Assembly: GCA_963693305.1 (NCBI GenBank)
Contig: OY855908.1
Location: forward strand, 26,461,993 to 26,525,992
DNA length: 64,000 nucleotides
Origin: Meandrina meandrites
Lineage: Eukaryota > Cnidaria > Anthozoa > Scleractinia > Meandrinidae
Direction: 5' to 3'
The notes under the pieces: model-generated
What the model was told of the DNA's origin: nothing
Database searches by the model: none
Seen by the model: the letters and a program-made list of their open reading frames with translations, nothing else
Made by a program: the position numbers and the translations under genes
Shown: positions 1 to 12,030 of the stretch, in pieces
Numbering within the stretch: position 1 is the first letter of the stretch
Layout: each line of letters starts with the position of its first letter

Positions 1-2635
1 CTTGTGTTTGCCGCAGTCCAGATGTTTTCCCAGGGACGAGAATTGTTGGAATGACTTGATACATCCCTCCTCTGGACAAAAGAACAGCTCTCTTCCTTTT
101 TCACAGCTTTCGTCGTCACTTTCATTCTCTGTTGACGAAGTCTTTTCGAAATCCTGTTTTTGCTTTGCTTGCCGCCTCGCTTTGACGACCTGAAAAGAAA
201 CTTCGGAGCTCTCATTGTCTGCGAGTCTGTTTAACTGAGGAAGAAGACTGCCGCTTTGTTGATCATGAAATCTGCTCCAAGGCAAACATTTTCCAACACC
301 AACTTCGTACGCTCTCCATACCTTCATACCTTCGTCGCTATAGGCGATGTTATTAATGAAACTTATGCCATCCCACTTCACTGGTGTTGACGTTGCAGTA
401 GGTTGGGGACCACTCACTGTCACTCTGACTCCAGCTATTCCACCAGCTGACTCTATGGCCGCCATCATTTGCGAGGCTGTCTCAATGCCATGACCAGAAT
501 TGAGATGAATCCTCATGTGACTTTTGATTGTGGCGGCCTTACGATCGCAAGAGCCTTTCCCGCCCTGGGGGTCTGAAAAGTCAACGCGCTTGAGATTGAT
601 TCCATGCTTGGTCGCCACCTGATGGACCGACACTAATGTTGACGCAGAATGGTAACATCCGGCGTTATCATGCCTCATGTAAACTGATTTGACTGTTGGC
701 ATGATCTTCTTAAGTTGACTGAAAACGTCATCTACGATAGCAAGAACAGCTGAACTGTCCTGATTACAGCTTTCAAAAGAGTGAACAAAAGTTAATAGTT
801 CAGTTTCATCATCTGCATTCTTTCTCATAGCTACACTTATATGCCACGAAATTCCGCGCTTTCCATACCAGTCGCTTTGACTTTCACGGAATTTTCTCGG
901 CAAATACTTCATTGCCCAATCCATAGTAAGTAACACGGACTGCGCATCAAGATTTTCAAGAACTTCGTGCCTTGCAGCATCCTGATTTATAGCACAAAAT
1001 AGGTGAGCCTTCCAGGCCTGGATACTATCTCTTGATTGCGAGATTTCGTACTCTAAATCGTCTCGGTCTTCATCGCTGCACTGAACACTACTAAGGACGT
1101 CCTGGATTTCATTTAATACAGTCGGGATAACTTCGCATCTATCACACCTTGCGCTGTGCTCGTGATCACATACCATGATATGGTCATCGTCTTTGGGATG
1201 GCTCAGAGCAGACGCGCGACAGTGATCAGGAACATTTGACTCTTTTAAGACGTGCGCCTTTAAAATCAGAAAATAATCGAGAGTCAAGTTGGGGAGAAAC
1301 TAATATGACAAGATTAAAAGAGGTGCAGGGTATGAAGTCAACGAAATGTGTACTTTGTTCTTTATAAATCTTTCACCATTATAATAAGTACACTCTATGC
1401 TTGCTTCCTTCTTCGGCAGGGGCGTCATCCTAAGTAAATTGTTCAGTTAAGGTGGAAATTTTTTAATGCCTACAAGGTTGCTTGCGACGTTAAATAGCTT
1501 TTAGAAAACGTCTCCAAAATTGAGCGGCCTTTTAAAAAATATTTGAATGATAGAAAACATCATAGCCTCCATTTGGCGCGAGCATATGCTAGGATTTTTG
1601 ACCTTTAAAAAATCATTTTGCAGATTATACACGCGCAGAAAGTACTACCTTGTAGTCTCCTTTCAGGTAGCGTTTTGCTTCTTGAAGTTTCTTCTTCTGC
1701 TCTTTGGCCCAGGTGAAACCCTTTCCATAGTTATCGCCAAGTTTATCAACGATCTCTTCCAATTCGTCAAAAGCTTTGGCTCCAGCTGCCGATACATAAT
1801 CCAGCCCCTGTAAAGATTTCCTTGTAGATGCGGAACATACACTGAGAACTCTGCAAAGGGTACTACGACTCATTGGCGTGAAACCGACATCTTTGCAATA
1901 TCCTTGATACTGTAAAACGATGTGCTCAGGGATAAGACTTATTACAACATTGGGCACCTTTAATTCTCCATTTGAAGAAAGTCTTAGTTTTTTCTCGCCA
2001 AAAGGTAGATCTTGTACTATGTGAGTACTTGTGATAAATGACAAGAAATGATCAAGCTTCTCTGGCGCAATATACATCCTCGTGTTGTTAACGGGAGGGA
2101 CTTCGGAACCTCTGCCGTGGAGCAACAGATGGTGTCTTGCTATATTAAAACGATACCTGGACAAATTAGGAATCCACCTTTGCAAGTCCTTGAAGGTCAC
2201 CTTGTCTGCCATGATAGACAAAATTTGTCGTCTAGTGCTCCGATGAGTCGCATTGTTGTAACATTCGGCAAGGCATTCCATCAGGGAGGAGTCGATTGTC
2301 TTGTCTTCAAACTTTGGTTGAGCCAGTATGGAAAGTTGCATTTGGGATTCCTCAGGAGCAATTTCATTTAAACATGCGCTTACTGTTTGTCGAGACTTTC
2401 TAATATAATGCCGTTTTGTCCGCTCAGAAGCTTGCGCCCACGGTGTTTCCAGGGAATGGCGGATGGGGCTAATATCTCTTGAGGCGAGGAATTCATTTAG
2501 TTTTTCCCTTGGTGACCCATTTTTTTCCTCGACAAAAGATGGTTCGTACACACTTGCCTCTAATAAAGCGGGGCTTGACCTTGAAGTTAAAGAATCTTCA
2601 TCAGGCTCCTCTTCTTTCTCTATCATTTCGTCTTT
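1..2635 (-). CDS. RNase H-like/C2H2 protein, 3' exons, partial (runs off left edge)
   Basis: I do not know a named family. Two minus-strand exons are supported: 1649-2635 (acceptor TTCAG, donor AAG|GTAGTA) and 1-1257 (acceptor TTTTAAAG), joined in phase 0, giving 748 open codons with no stop before the window edge. The first exon is charged and helical. The second has a Cys/His-rich start (CDHEHSARCDRC), then MDWAMKYLPRKF, RHDNAGCYHS and VDFSDPQGGKGSCDRKAA, then a C2H2 finger (FFCPEEGCIKSF...HLDCGKH). The spaced Asp motifs followed by DN look like an RNase H-fold DDE core, as in transposases and integrases. I recall similar uncharacterised multi-copy proteins from cnidarian genomes. It could be a transposase of an undescribed superfamily or a domesticated derivative. 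The frame is clean, so the gene is probably recent or functional. Confidence 0.7.
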
Positions 2636-2715
2636 CTGAATCAAAGAAATTCCAAACTCTATGAGTTACCTTATTATCGGAAATTATCGATGATGCATGT
2701 TATTAACGCTTATTC

Positions 2716-2739
2716 GGGGGGGGGGGGGGGGGGGGGGGG
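2716..2739. repeat. Homopolymer G(24)
   Basis: An uninterrupted run of 24 G in the intron or spacer between the exons of the leftmost gene. The length is probably unreliable in the assembly. Confidence 0.9.
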
Positions 2740-3265
2740 AATAAGGGCTCCCCTAAAACTCTTTATACGGCAAGGCTCCGTCCCGAGGTCCAAACCTTTA
2801 CCATTCCATATACAATCTTAGACGGACAGATATTGTCAGATATTGTGTTTTAAGAAGGGGTGTTTCTACTCTATAATTTCAAGCCATGTGCTTGACATGC
2901 TGGTACCTACACTTTAAGTTTGGACCTTTTGCGAGGAAGGCGCAAAAGGGGACGGAATAAGGGAGGACTGGAACGAGAATAAGCTGATTGTGCCATCTAT
3001 GCTCCCTATTTTCCCATTTGTGTGCTGAATGTAAGTAAAGGAAGGTGGTTTCAGCTTACCAGAGTTAATTTTTCATTTCCTCAGCTGCAGTGTCTTCGAC
3101 ATTGCCAGCTTGTGAGGTTGCCGTTTCCTTTTCTTTCTCTGCAGCGAGTGCTTTACTTGTTTTTCGGCATGTTGTTCAAACACCTGGAGGAAACGAAGTG
3201 CTGTTGAAGCTGTATGTCACAATTTTCTAGAAAACCAAGAAATTCTAAGGGAAATAATAGTTTAC

Positions 3266-3464
3266 CTGAGCCTACGGGGAGGAAAATACCAGTTTTCTTC
3301 AGTATGAGGTTAGAATCGTCTTTATCTATCCCCCTGTCGCACTTGGGCCACTTTTTACGTCCTTTACCATGTTGAGATACTTCACTTGGAACTCTCCACT
3401 TTGTGTTTGATCCTTTTGTCCAACCCAAACCAAGCTTTGAGCGGTGCAGTGGACATATCGTCAT
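3266..3464 (-). CDS. Candidate N-terminal exon of the same RNase H-like gene
   Basis: Open reading on the minus strand ending in a good donor (GGCTCAG|GTAAAC, phase 1). It encodes CPLHRSKLGLGW, a Trp/His/Cys-rich segment, then LILKKTGIFLPVGS. The CxxHR...LGxxW pattern matches what I recall for the N terminus of the family seen at 1-2635. It lies 0.6 kb upstream on the same strand. The connecting exon between 2636 and 3265 could not be fixed: an open stretch near 3080-3230 (VFEQHAEKQVKH...) is plausible but no unambiguous splice pair in the right phase was found. The first codon is uncertain. Confidence 0.45.
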
Positions 3465-3479
3465 AGAATTGATGTTTTG

Positions 3480-5047
3480 AGGTCGAGTAAATATGGCTGC
3501 TCGGCTCAGTATGAGATCTACCTCATCTACTGTCCCGGAAATACCTAGACCGCGTCTGTGGTTGTCTGTTGGCTTTGAACAGGCTAGCAGGGGGACTATT
3601 TCTGTGTCTTGCTTTCTGTCACGTCTATCAAAGCCGCAATTTCCTCCAACTATTAGATTATAGTGACATTTCTCCAGTCAATTCGATCTGTTTTTGTTTC
3701 TTTAATAAAATATATTTAAAAATAGAGTGTGGGACACTTGGAAGAATTAAACCGTTTGAATACAGTGATTTAACTTACCGAACAGTTTCAATCCGTGCTA
3801 TCAAACTTTCTGGTAATTTGTAGTTCGTTTACAAAATCAGTATTTTTTTAAGTTGAAAATAAGAAAATGCTTTCCACAAAGCACAACGACTTTTGAAATG
3901 CAATAATATAATATTCGATTGGAATCAGGCTAATATTCCTTCTGTTTCTGGTGTTGTTGTTGATTATTTAATATTCGGCATTAAAATCCCAATTGTGGAA
4001 GCCGGTGTCACGGTCTAAAGTTATTTTAAGCGGAGTTGTCGATTTCAGTGGAACGCGCTTTGCATAAATTAGCAAGACAAGAAAAGGTCGGGATGTCGTT
4101 ATCAACTGTAAAATGTTGCTTATGTTTTTAAAGGCATTCGCTTGCATTTGGCTCCCAGTTCAACTCAAAACTGACCTTCAAGCAAGTATCTCTTCAATTT
4201 GGCCTGGTTTTAACGAAATGATACACGAGAAGTCTCACATCAAACATCACCAAAGTTTGCTTCGACAAACATGACGAGCGATGAATTATCCTATGTTAAA
4301 GACATACTTCTTTTTCGCGAACAGTGCTTCAAAATACAGGACTGAGGCCTTTAATTTTCGTCCTGCAACATCAAGGTAAGATCTCTTTGTTGTGTGTTGA
4401 ATGTAAAGCGAGAAACATGTCAAGTTGTGCGTGTTTATGTACATATTGACTTGATTAAGAGGATTGCTCGGCACCGCCGAAATGGTGCATTTTGGCCAAC
4501 TTCGAAATTTAATTTCTTCGCGCTGAATCATTTCCCCAAAAAACACTTTGGAGATTTAAAAAGAACAACATTTCGTCTTCCGAAAACCAGTTTTTCAGCC
4601 GATTATTTTATGTTGCACATACTTAAATAATGCTTTAATTTTGACCTATATTTAATCTTGTTAAAAATGGGTCGGATAAATTAAATTATTCTGGGTAAAT
4701 AACTAGACACGAAAGGCCCAACTTGCTGTTGCTATTTATTTTAGTGTTGTTCTTCGATATTTTGTAGTTTTTATTGGCGTAGAATGTTTTATTTCATTAC
4801 GCGAAGCTTCAAAATTCGCCCTAAATTTTGAGGTCCAAAAGCGTCATTTTGACAAATTTCGATTATTATCGATTTTCTCAGGAATAAATCGATATTGAGC
4901 CAAACGAACCATGCAGTGATTTGTTTCTCATAGAGGCCTACCTACCATGAGAATATGAACCGAATTGATTTTTCGACTGTTGCCGGCTAATGTTTGACCG
5001 ATGCTGGTATTTGCTCTTAATATGCTTTCTTGATATTGTTCCCTCAG
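3480..5047. other. No gene seen; AT-rich spacer or intron
   Basis: No open reading with protein-like composition, no terminal repeats and no RNA gene recognised. The stretch just before 5048 is the upstream intron of the TRADD-N-like exon, with a CCCTCAG acceptor at its end. Confidence 0.6.
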
Positions 5048-5431
5048 GCACTATTACCATGAAATTAACTGGAAAAGAAGAGAAAGTGGACCTTCAAATG
5101 AACAAGTTGGCAAAACAAAAAGTGGAATCATTTCCTCTCAACACACATTCAGCATTAGACAAGTTTTTTGAATATTTAAGTGGTACTCTTGATGGAGTTT
5201 TACTGGATCTGCATGCAGGGAGTTTGAACCTTACAATTCATTGTCGTACTCTGGAGATTCTTGACCGGATGTGGAATGATTATTGCTCTGGTCACCTGGA
5301 CACAGTAGCGGAGGGGTGTCTTGTTACAGATGAAATAAAGAGAGAAACTGGTGTGGATACGATAAGGTTGAAAACAACTATCTTGGAGAATGACTACTTG
5401 AAATGCCGAGAGTTCCTAAAGGAAATTTCTG
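5048..5431 (+). CDS. TRADD-N-like domain exon
   Basis: Exon bounded by acceptor CCCTCAG|GC and donor TTTCTG|GTAAGT, entering and leaving in phase 1 (384 nt, about 128 residues). It encodes a helix-rich segment followed by GSLNLTIHCRTLEILDRM, a WNDYCSGHLDTVAE stretch, LVTDEIKRETG and TTILENDYLKCREFL. This order (beta strand GSL.I..., LE.LE..W.DY.SGHLN, then a TTI.EE.Y..C segment) is what I recall for the TRADD-N-like domain found in cnidarian apoptosis and innate immunity proteins, often next to CARD, death, NACHT or TPR domains. Its role would be adaptor-type protein-protein contact in the cytoplasm. The partner exons are not adjacent; the CARD exon at 41618 on the same strand has compatible phase. 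The domain call is from memory of the pattern, without a profile search. Confidence 0.65.
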
Positions 5432-5539
5432 GTAAGTCTACTTTCCAGTGTAAACATAAGGGCAAACTGATCATTGACGAGTTAAACATGTAAAATTAAT
5501 GAAAACTTACCATGTCTCCGAAAAACTCGTTTTACAAAA

Positions 5540-5690
5540 AGAGTCTTCCAAACAAACGAATAAACAAACAAACAAGCAAGTAAACAAACAAACAAACAAT
5601 GAAACAAAGAAGAAAAGCCACAAAACGAGAAAAAGGAAGGAAACCAGCAAAAACGAACAAACAAAAAAAAACAGACAAACAGCGTTAGAA
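5540..5690. repeat. Low-complexity (CAAA)n-like tract
   Basis: Imperfect AAAC/AAAG tetranucleotide repeats just 3' of the TRADD-N-like exon. Open frames across it are composition artefacts. Confidence 0.75.
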
Positions 5691-6670
5691 AACCAATAGA
5701 TAATTTTCTATAAACCAAAAGGACCAACGCACAAACATATACATACCTGTAGACATAAAAGAAGAAATGAGAACGTGACCGTGGTCCGGTTTTTTAGCGG
5801 TTGTACGGGAATAAGCCCTCGCTAGGTTCAGTTTGAGAGGGCTGCAAAAATCGAACCCGTGGCATTGTAACTAACCCTTCATATCTCCTGCCCAGTTTTC
5901 TTATGTTATGGAGCTTGCGGTGAATAAAGTTAACATATTGCTACAACCGATGTGAAACGGATCTGCACGGTTGTACGCGAATTTTTGCTGTGGTCGCTGT
6001 TAACATTAATTTTTCCCTCATTAAATTTAGCATAAAACTTTGCGTTAATAAGGTAAGGCATCATACTTCATAGAAACTGACTCCAAATGTTTGAAGAACT
6101 TGTACACTTCAAAATTGGGGAACGTTTTAGTTCTTTGCGCGTAATTTTAAAGGAGATATAGGCTTGAAATTGCTGGGTAACAATAACACTTATGAACTCA
6201 TATTTTCCTAAAAAGCCCGGTCTTAGCGAAGGCTCACAAAAAAAACTAATTAATATTAATTATTCCAATTTCATATGAAGTTAATAGTGCACGTGCCGTG
6301 CCTTTTCAATATTCAGAGTTGAAATCCTTGAAGTTCGATCAGAAACAGAAGCGCTTAGTCTAATGAGACAATTATTATTGATTGACAAAGATTAGTCAAT
6401 GAGCAGAAGGTCCACAATGATAAACGTCTGGACCCGCTTGTTCAAAAGTCGATTAGCACTAATCCAGGATTTGGAGTTGATCAAATATTATTGTTTCTTG
6501 TAAAGGCGTGTTTTTACCTACTTATGCTTTGTGTAGTTTAAGCTCAGGCAAGTCGAAACTGACAGGCAAAAGGTTTAAACGAATTACCTCAATGAAAAGA
6601 AACCGGTCACTGGTGTCAGATAACGTAGCTGCGCACACAAAGTCACCACATAAAAATAGCAAAGAAGCAA

Positions 6671-6724
6671 GATTTGAACCTATAACTTCCTCGTGTAACG
6701 CCCTGCTGACTGAGCTATAAAGTC
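6671..6724 (-). repeat. tRNA-like (Val-type) fragment, possible SINE head
   Basis: On the minus strand there is an A-box-like TAGCTCAGTCAGCAGGG, an anticodon-like TTACACG loop as in tRNA-Val(UAC), and a B-box-like GGTTCAAATC. The acceptor and T stems do not pair well, so this is not a functional tRNA. A related copy lies at 13193-13246 with the same flank (GGAAGCGGGTCA), which favours a tRNA-derived SINE or dispersed tRNA relic. The rest of 5700-6837 shows nothing recognisable. Confidence 0.35.
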
Positions 6725-6842
6725 ACATTTAATGGAAGCGGGTCAGTTTGACCTGGTTAACATGGAATTGCTTGCAGTGTGTTTGGCCACGCGTGAACAA
6801 TTTGAAGTCTCCGTCTTATATTGCAACAGTCCGAGTAAGCGA

Positions 6843-7302
6843 TGTTTCATTGATCAAATAGGCGTTGCCTCTCTTATTGACAGATATTCATTTGATAACT
6901 TAAAATGATTGAAAATCTTGATTGACATCTATCTAAACATTAAATCAAAAGCGTTAGGTTATTGTATTACATTTGAGTTCAGTTCAGTCAAATCGGATGT
7001 CAAAGTAAGAATGAAGACATATTTTGCCGTCACTGTTAAATACGCTAACCAGGATTGAGAATTTTCTAAAGGAAGCTACTGTGAAGTGAAGTACGACTGC
7101 TGTTAACGACCGCCGCAATAGTAAGTTTTGATCGCGTTGTTTAAGTTTGCAGTGGAGGTTTCTGAATTTAGAGTACGAAATCAAGTATTATGTTTGTTCT
7201 AATCACGACATTTAAATGTATCTCTCTTAGATCGAATAAATATATAATAAAGCTTGAATTTGATATTATGTGACTCCGGCTAATCAGTTCCAAGAGGAAA
7301 CA
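6843..7302 (+). repeat. 5' LTR of BEL/Pao element
   Basis: TG start, CA end, AGCGA duplication outside. Similar along its length to 10354-10834, with a roughly 20-bp indel near the 3' end (the 3' LTR has TCGGTTTGTGGTGG). Confidence 0.9.
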
Positions 7303-7337
7303 TTTCATTCGATTTCTGGGTTGTAACCGAAGAGGAC

Positions 7338-8018
7338 ATGTTCATCGAGCACATGGCAGAGGAGACACTTAGATCCGCGAAAGTTGACCGGCGGAATGCC
7401 AAAGGAACGCTTACACGATGTGGAAAGTCCTTAGCAAAATTAATTGGAGCGAAAAGGCCAGAGCAAGAGGTAAGAGAAGGTTTGCATAACCTTCAGTTAG
7501 CCTTTGACAATCTTGTGGCGAAGCACGAAAATTATTCACGATTGATTGAAGACGACAGTGAGTTCGAAGTTCAAGAGGGATGGATGGGGGAGTGCCAAGA
7601 AGACTTTATGTCAATAGAACTAAGTGCAAAGATGTATATAGACACTCTCTCGCGTAATGAAACCAATAAGGGGAAAGGCCCGTTGAAAAAAAGTGATGTA
7701 TCAGACGCCTCTAGCTCTAAAGCGAAAGATAAGAGCGATTTCGAGCCGGGATGTGACGGAATTCCAGGTATGCAAATAGACGACACTAACCCCAGTGCAA
7801 GTGTTGAAAATGCAATTAATTATAACACACATCAAACCACAAGTTCTGATAACAATAATGAAGAGCCGAACTGCGAAAGCGGATCTTTTGTTGCCGGCAA
7901 TGAGATAACAAACTCGAAATCTACAATTGGCGCTTGCGGTTTTAAGATGGACAAGCCTAAAATGCACAAATTTACAGGAGACGTAAGAGAATATGCCATC
8001 TTTCGCGCCGACCAATAA
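7338..8018 (+). pseudogene. BEL/Pao gag, truncated (226 aa)
   Basis: Open frame starting 36 bp after the 5' LTR. It is charged and coiled-coil-like at first, then Ser/Asn-rich, and ends in KMHKFTGDVREYAIFRAD, the entry motif of the DUF1759 capsid-like region of BEL/Pao gag. It stops right after that motif, and the next frame (8022 on) resumes at a Cys/His region (PAGRDHRIDNC...CAHNHH) that normally lies at the gag C terminus. The DUF1759 core is therefore missing through an internal deletion. Confidence 0.75.
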
Positions 8019-8021
8019 CGC

Positions 8022-9850
8022 ATGAAACCAGCCGGAAGAGATCATCGAATTGATAATTGTAGCAGACGTCAAAAGTGCACGAAAACCGAGAATGGAAAAG
8101 AGTGCGCACACAATCACCACCCGCTGCTTCAAAAGAGTATTGCAGTGGAAATTGGTGTAGCTTCTCTTACCAACCCACACGAGACTCCTTTGCCCGTGAT
8201 GACATGCACAATTTATGGTCAAAATGGATTCCAAAAGGATGGTAACACTCTCCTGGACTCAGGAGCTCAGGTCAGCCTGATCCGCGAAGAAACAGCAACT
8301 ACACTGGGCCTCAAAGGAAGAGACACCTCAGTAACAATTACGAAAGTGGGAGGAGAAGAAGAGACCATCAGGACAAGGTTCCTGTATCATCACCAGACAG
8401 CACCAGGATGTTTTCGATAAAGGCGATCGGTATGCAAAAGTGAATGGCTGTGTCTATCACGTACGATTTGCCGCACCAGTAGAAATGTCAGATTTATAGA
8501 AGACGGAGACAATGGGAGTGGCAGTCAAACCGTGTGTTTGTGCAGCAGACAAGTTAACGCAAACTGAAAGAGAAGAAGCGGAGATTATTTCCAAGTCATG
8601 TGAAAGGATTGGCAATCAATGGATGGTACCGTACCCCTGGAAGAAAGACCCCATGTTGTTACCTGATAATAAACCATTGGCGATGAAACGGTTAGAAGCC
8701 ACTGAAAAACGCCTCGGCAAGACCCAGAACAATGAATGGCTTACAACAAACAAATGGAAGAAATGAAGGAGATGCAGTTCTCAAGAAAGCTGTCCAAACA
8801 AGAAATGGACAACTACAAAGGCCCCGTGCACTACATTCCACACCATGCAGTGATTTGACCCGAGAAGATGAGTACACCCATACGAATCGTCTTTAATTCG
8901 TCCTCAGTCTATCAAGGTCACGCGTTGAATGATTACTGGCTAAAGGGCCCCGATTTGTTGAACAATCTGTTTGGAGTCATTTTAAGGTTCAGAGAGAAAT
9001 AAGTAGCAGTGATGGGCGACATTCCTAAAATGTATCACCGCATGCTCATTCCGGAAAGAGATTAGCATGTGCATCGCTTCCTATGGAGAAATCTAGAAAC
9101 GGAAAGAGAACCTGATGTGTACGTCACGACAGTTCTGACATTTGGTGACAGGCCAGCGCCTGCCATGGCTCAAACTGCATTAAGGAAAACAGCTGAAGAG
9201 AATAAAAACGACTACCCGGAAGCAGCCTAAGCGCTAACAAAGAACTCGTACATGGATGATATTTGTGGTTCCGTAGACACCGTGACACAGGCACAGAAGC
9301 TAAGAGGAGATTTAGATAAGGTACTCGAGAGTGGAGGGTTTGGCGTAAAGGGGTGGACGTCAAACAAAGTCCTGACCAAGGCAGAAAATCAAGAAAAGGG
9401 ACTAAAGGTGTTCCAAAAAGAAGTTGAAGAAAAGGTACTTGAAGTGATTTGGAATTACGTCACAATGTCAAATTGGATTTGTTGCGCATAACAGTTCGTC
9501 CAACCCACCTTAGAGTAAAGATGACAAAGAGAGCGTTACTCAGTCAAGTAGCCCGCTTTTACGACCCCATCGGGTTCGCCGCCACGTTCCTTATAAGAGC
9601 CAAGATCGGATTGCAAGAGCTTTGGCAACTTGGAATTGACTGGGACGAAGAGCCCCTGCCTGCAGTCCGTTCCAAGTGGCTTGAACTCTTCGAAGAAATG
9701 CAAGAGCTTGACAAGATCGGATTCAAGAGATACGTGGTTCCATCCGAAATTCCTGAATTGCCAGTGCTATGTGCCTTTTATGACACCTCACAAGAAGCAT
9801 TTGGTGCCTGCGCGTACATACGTCAAAGGAGGAACCCTCAAGCCATTTGA
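8022..9850 (+). pseudogene. BEL/Pao pol: protease, RT and RNase H remnants
   Basis: In order on the plus strand: a zinc-knuckle-like end of gag, an aspartic protease with LLDSGAQVSLI near 8255, a linker and RT N terminus (8512-8766), an RT core broken by stops with NSYMDDICGS near 9245-9275, and an RNase H-side segment (9449-9850, LLSQVARFYDPIGF...ELPVLCAFYDTS). The YMDD and protease Asp motifs are intact but the frame is interrupted several times, so no polyprotein can be made. Confidence 0.75.
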
Positions 9851-10295
9851 GTTGTACACAGTTTTATTGGAAGTAGCCAATCTGGTAAACCAGCGACCAA
9901 TCGGTAGAATCCCAAACGACCCAGACGATGGCAGTTACATATGCCCGAATGACATACTGCTAGGACGTCAAGGAAACGAGAAACCCATGGCACAGGGTAG
10001 AGTTCGTTCAACGGATTGCGGAGTCGTTCTGGAAGCGCTGGGCCAGAGATGTGTTTCCAATACTCATTCCGAGGAAGAGATGGCATACAGAGCGACGCAG
10101 TGTACGAGTTGGAGATGTCGCAGTACTCTCGGTGACAACAAAATCAGAGGAAAGTGGACCATTTGCCGAGTGATGGAAGTCTACCCTGTTCCAGACGGAC
10201 GCGTCAGGAACGTAAAAGTGAAGAAAGCAGAATCAAAGTACCTCAGTGCTGTCACGAAGATTGCTGTGATCTATCCTGCTGAGGGATATGACTAA
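9841..10295 (+). pseudogene. BEL/Pao integrase C-terminal/DUF5641 remnant
   Basis: Frames around 9630-10295 give GGTLKPFELYTVLLEVANLV, NQRPIG and PNDILLGR, then NKIRGKWTICRVMEVYPVPD, characteristic of the integrase tail and DUF5641 end of BEL/Pao. The catalytic integrase core is absent: the sequence jumps from the RNase H region directly to its last part. Ends about 60 bp before the 3' LTR. Confidence 0.65.
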
Positions 10296-10353
10296 AGAAC
10301 GTTAGACTGAGTTCAACTAGGATAAGGATCACGCCCTTATGAGGGCCCAGAAA

Positions 10354-10834
10354 TGTTTCATTGATAAAAAAGGCGTTGCCTCTTATTGACAGATATTTAT
10401 TTCATTACTTAAAATGATTGAAAATCTTGATTGACATCTATCTAGACATTAAATCAAAAGCGTTAGGTTATTGTATTAAATTTCAGTTCAGTTCAGTCAA
10501 ATCGGATGTGAAAGTAAGAATGAAGTTATATTTTGCGTCACTGTTAAATACGCTAACCAGGATTGAGAATTTTCTAAAGGAAGCTAACGTGTGAAGTGAA
10601 GTACGACTGCTGTTAACGACCCGCCACAGAAGTAAGTTTTGATCGCGTTGTTTAAGTTTGCAGTAGAGGTTTCTGAATTTAGAGTACGAAATCATGTATT
10701 ATGTTTGTTCTAATCACGACATTTAAATGTATCTCTCTTAGTTCGAATAACTATATAATAACGCTTGGATTTGATATTATTCGGTTTGTGGTGGTCGTCT
10801 TCTGAGTCCGGCTAACAAGTTCCAAGAGGAAACA
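10354..10834 (+). repeat. 3' LTR of BEL/Pao element
   Basis: Pairs with 6843-7302. Substitutions and small indels between the two LTRs could date the insertion, since the copies were identical when inserted. Confidence 0.9.
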
Positions 10835-11256
10835 AGCGAATATCTTTAGTACGAAACGTGCACCAATATTATACTATATGACAAAACAAGCCTCTTTAGT
10901 ATCGAGGTAGGTCGAGGTGCCTAATAATGCCATTTTGAAAATCTCGACATTATTCATAAAAATTGCCCTCTCTTAGTCAACTTTGATAGGTTTGTTCAAG
11001 AATCTATTTTGTTATGCGTGCTCTCTTCTCAGTCACGGTAACCCAGTGAGTTGGGTGCATTCGATGGGAAAACCAGGATTTTGATTTTGAAATTCGGATT
11101 TCAGATTTCCCAATAAAACACAAAATACAAAAACGTGCCAAAAACCTTCTCCGATGTGAATTTCAATTAAGAAATCTAACATTGGATTTGTAAAACTGTT
11201 CTCGTGACCAGCATTCTATAATAAACCAACTGTGAGCGCGAAATCCAGGATTGATC

Positions 11257-11421
11257 ATTTCCACATCTCCCATAATACACTTTGTTTGCCCCCAAAAATT
11301 TTGCATAAGTATTGTTTTCAATTTATCTTGGGACAAAAAGTCGTCCCAAGAGAAATTGAAAACAATACTTATGTTTATTTGGGGGGTGGGGGAGGGTAAG
11401 CAAGGTGTGTTATGGGAAATG
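11257..11421. mobile_element. Foldback MITE
   Basis: Inverted repeat: a core stem 11304-11373 (CATAAGTATTGTTTTCAATT against its complement, loop AAAAAGTC) and outer arms with CCCATAATACAC and GTGTGTTATGGG. No coding capacity. The rest of 10840-12026 shows no gene or clear repeat. Confidence 0.75.
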
Positions 11422-12030
11422 AGTAATGCGTTTGAGTGTGAAATCAAAATTAAGGTAACACAGTTCCAAAAAAAAAAATCGTTCCAGGCTCACCCTTCTT
11501 TAAAATAGGCAGCTTTTATCATTTGACGTTGTTGTTTTGCAGAAGAAGGCCAAGAAATGCACCAAGAGTTATAACGCATCTGCAAAGCAATTTATCTGGT
11601 CATTCAACTATTAGTTTAGCAGCGTCCTTGTTGCGGTAAAAAGGCTCCTTGTTGAATTGTGCGCGCACAATTGGCAAATCATAGACCGCGGCTTACACAC
11701 GTAAACAGCTTTGTAAATCCTTTTAAAATCCGTTTCTGGACTTTGTGCTTTATTGAAAAATCCATCCGAATTCCAATTTTCAATATTTCTTCATTTGGGA
11801 AATTTTGCCTGGGAAATTAGGACCTGTACTAAAAGTTATTCCGTTCCAACTAACAACAACTGGCCAAAGTGAATTTTTTTCCGAATTAGGGTTAGTGTTC
11901 CTTGACTCGATTACAACGTGAACACAACAAAAACCTAATACGTGAAGAGAGTAATTTTACATTAGATCACGAGACTCGAAATGTCAATGTTATCAGAGGG
12001 GGTCCCCTAAATCGCACACCCCCACCTTAA

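Larger units (their letters stand above)
6843..10834 (+). mobile_element. BEL/Pao LTR retrotransposon, internally deleted
   Basis: Two LTRs of about 460-480 bp (6843-7302 and 10354-10834) share most of their sequence, begin TGTTTCATTGAT and end GGAAACA. The 5-bp duplication AGCGA flanks the element (6838-6842 and 10835-10839), so both ends are original. The interior, read on the plus strand, keeps the order gag, protease, RT with YMDD, RNase H and an integrase/DUF5641-type C terminus, as in BEL/Pao, but is only about 3 kb, with frameshifts, stops and missing blocks. It is not autonomous. The 5' LTR is followed by a short spacer and then a possible primer-binding region (TGGGTTGTAACC), which I could not assign to a tRNA. 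Confidence 0.9.

Noticed and set aside
6671..6724. A functional tRNA-Val gene
   Set aside because: Acceptor and T-stem pairing fails and the 3' end is missing; kept only as a tRNA-like repeat.
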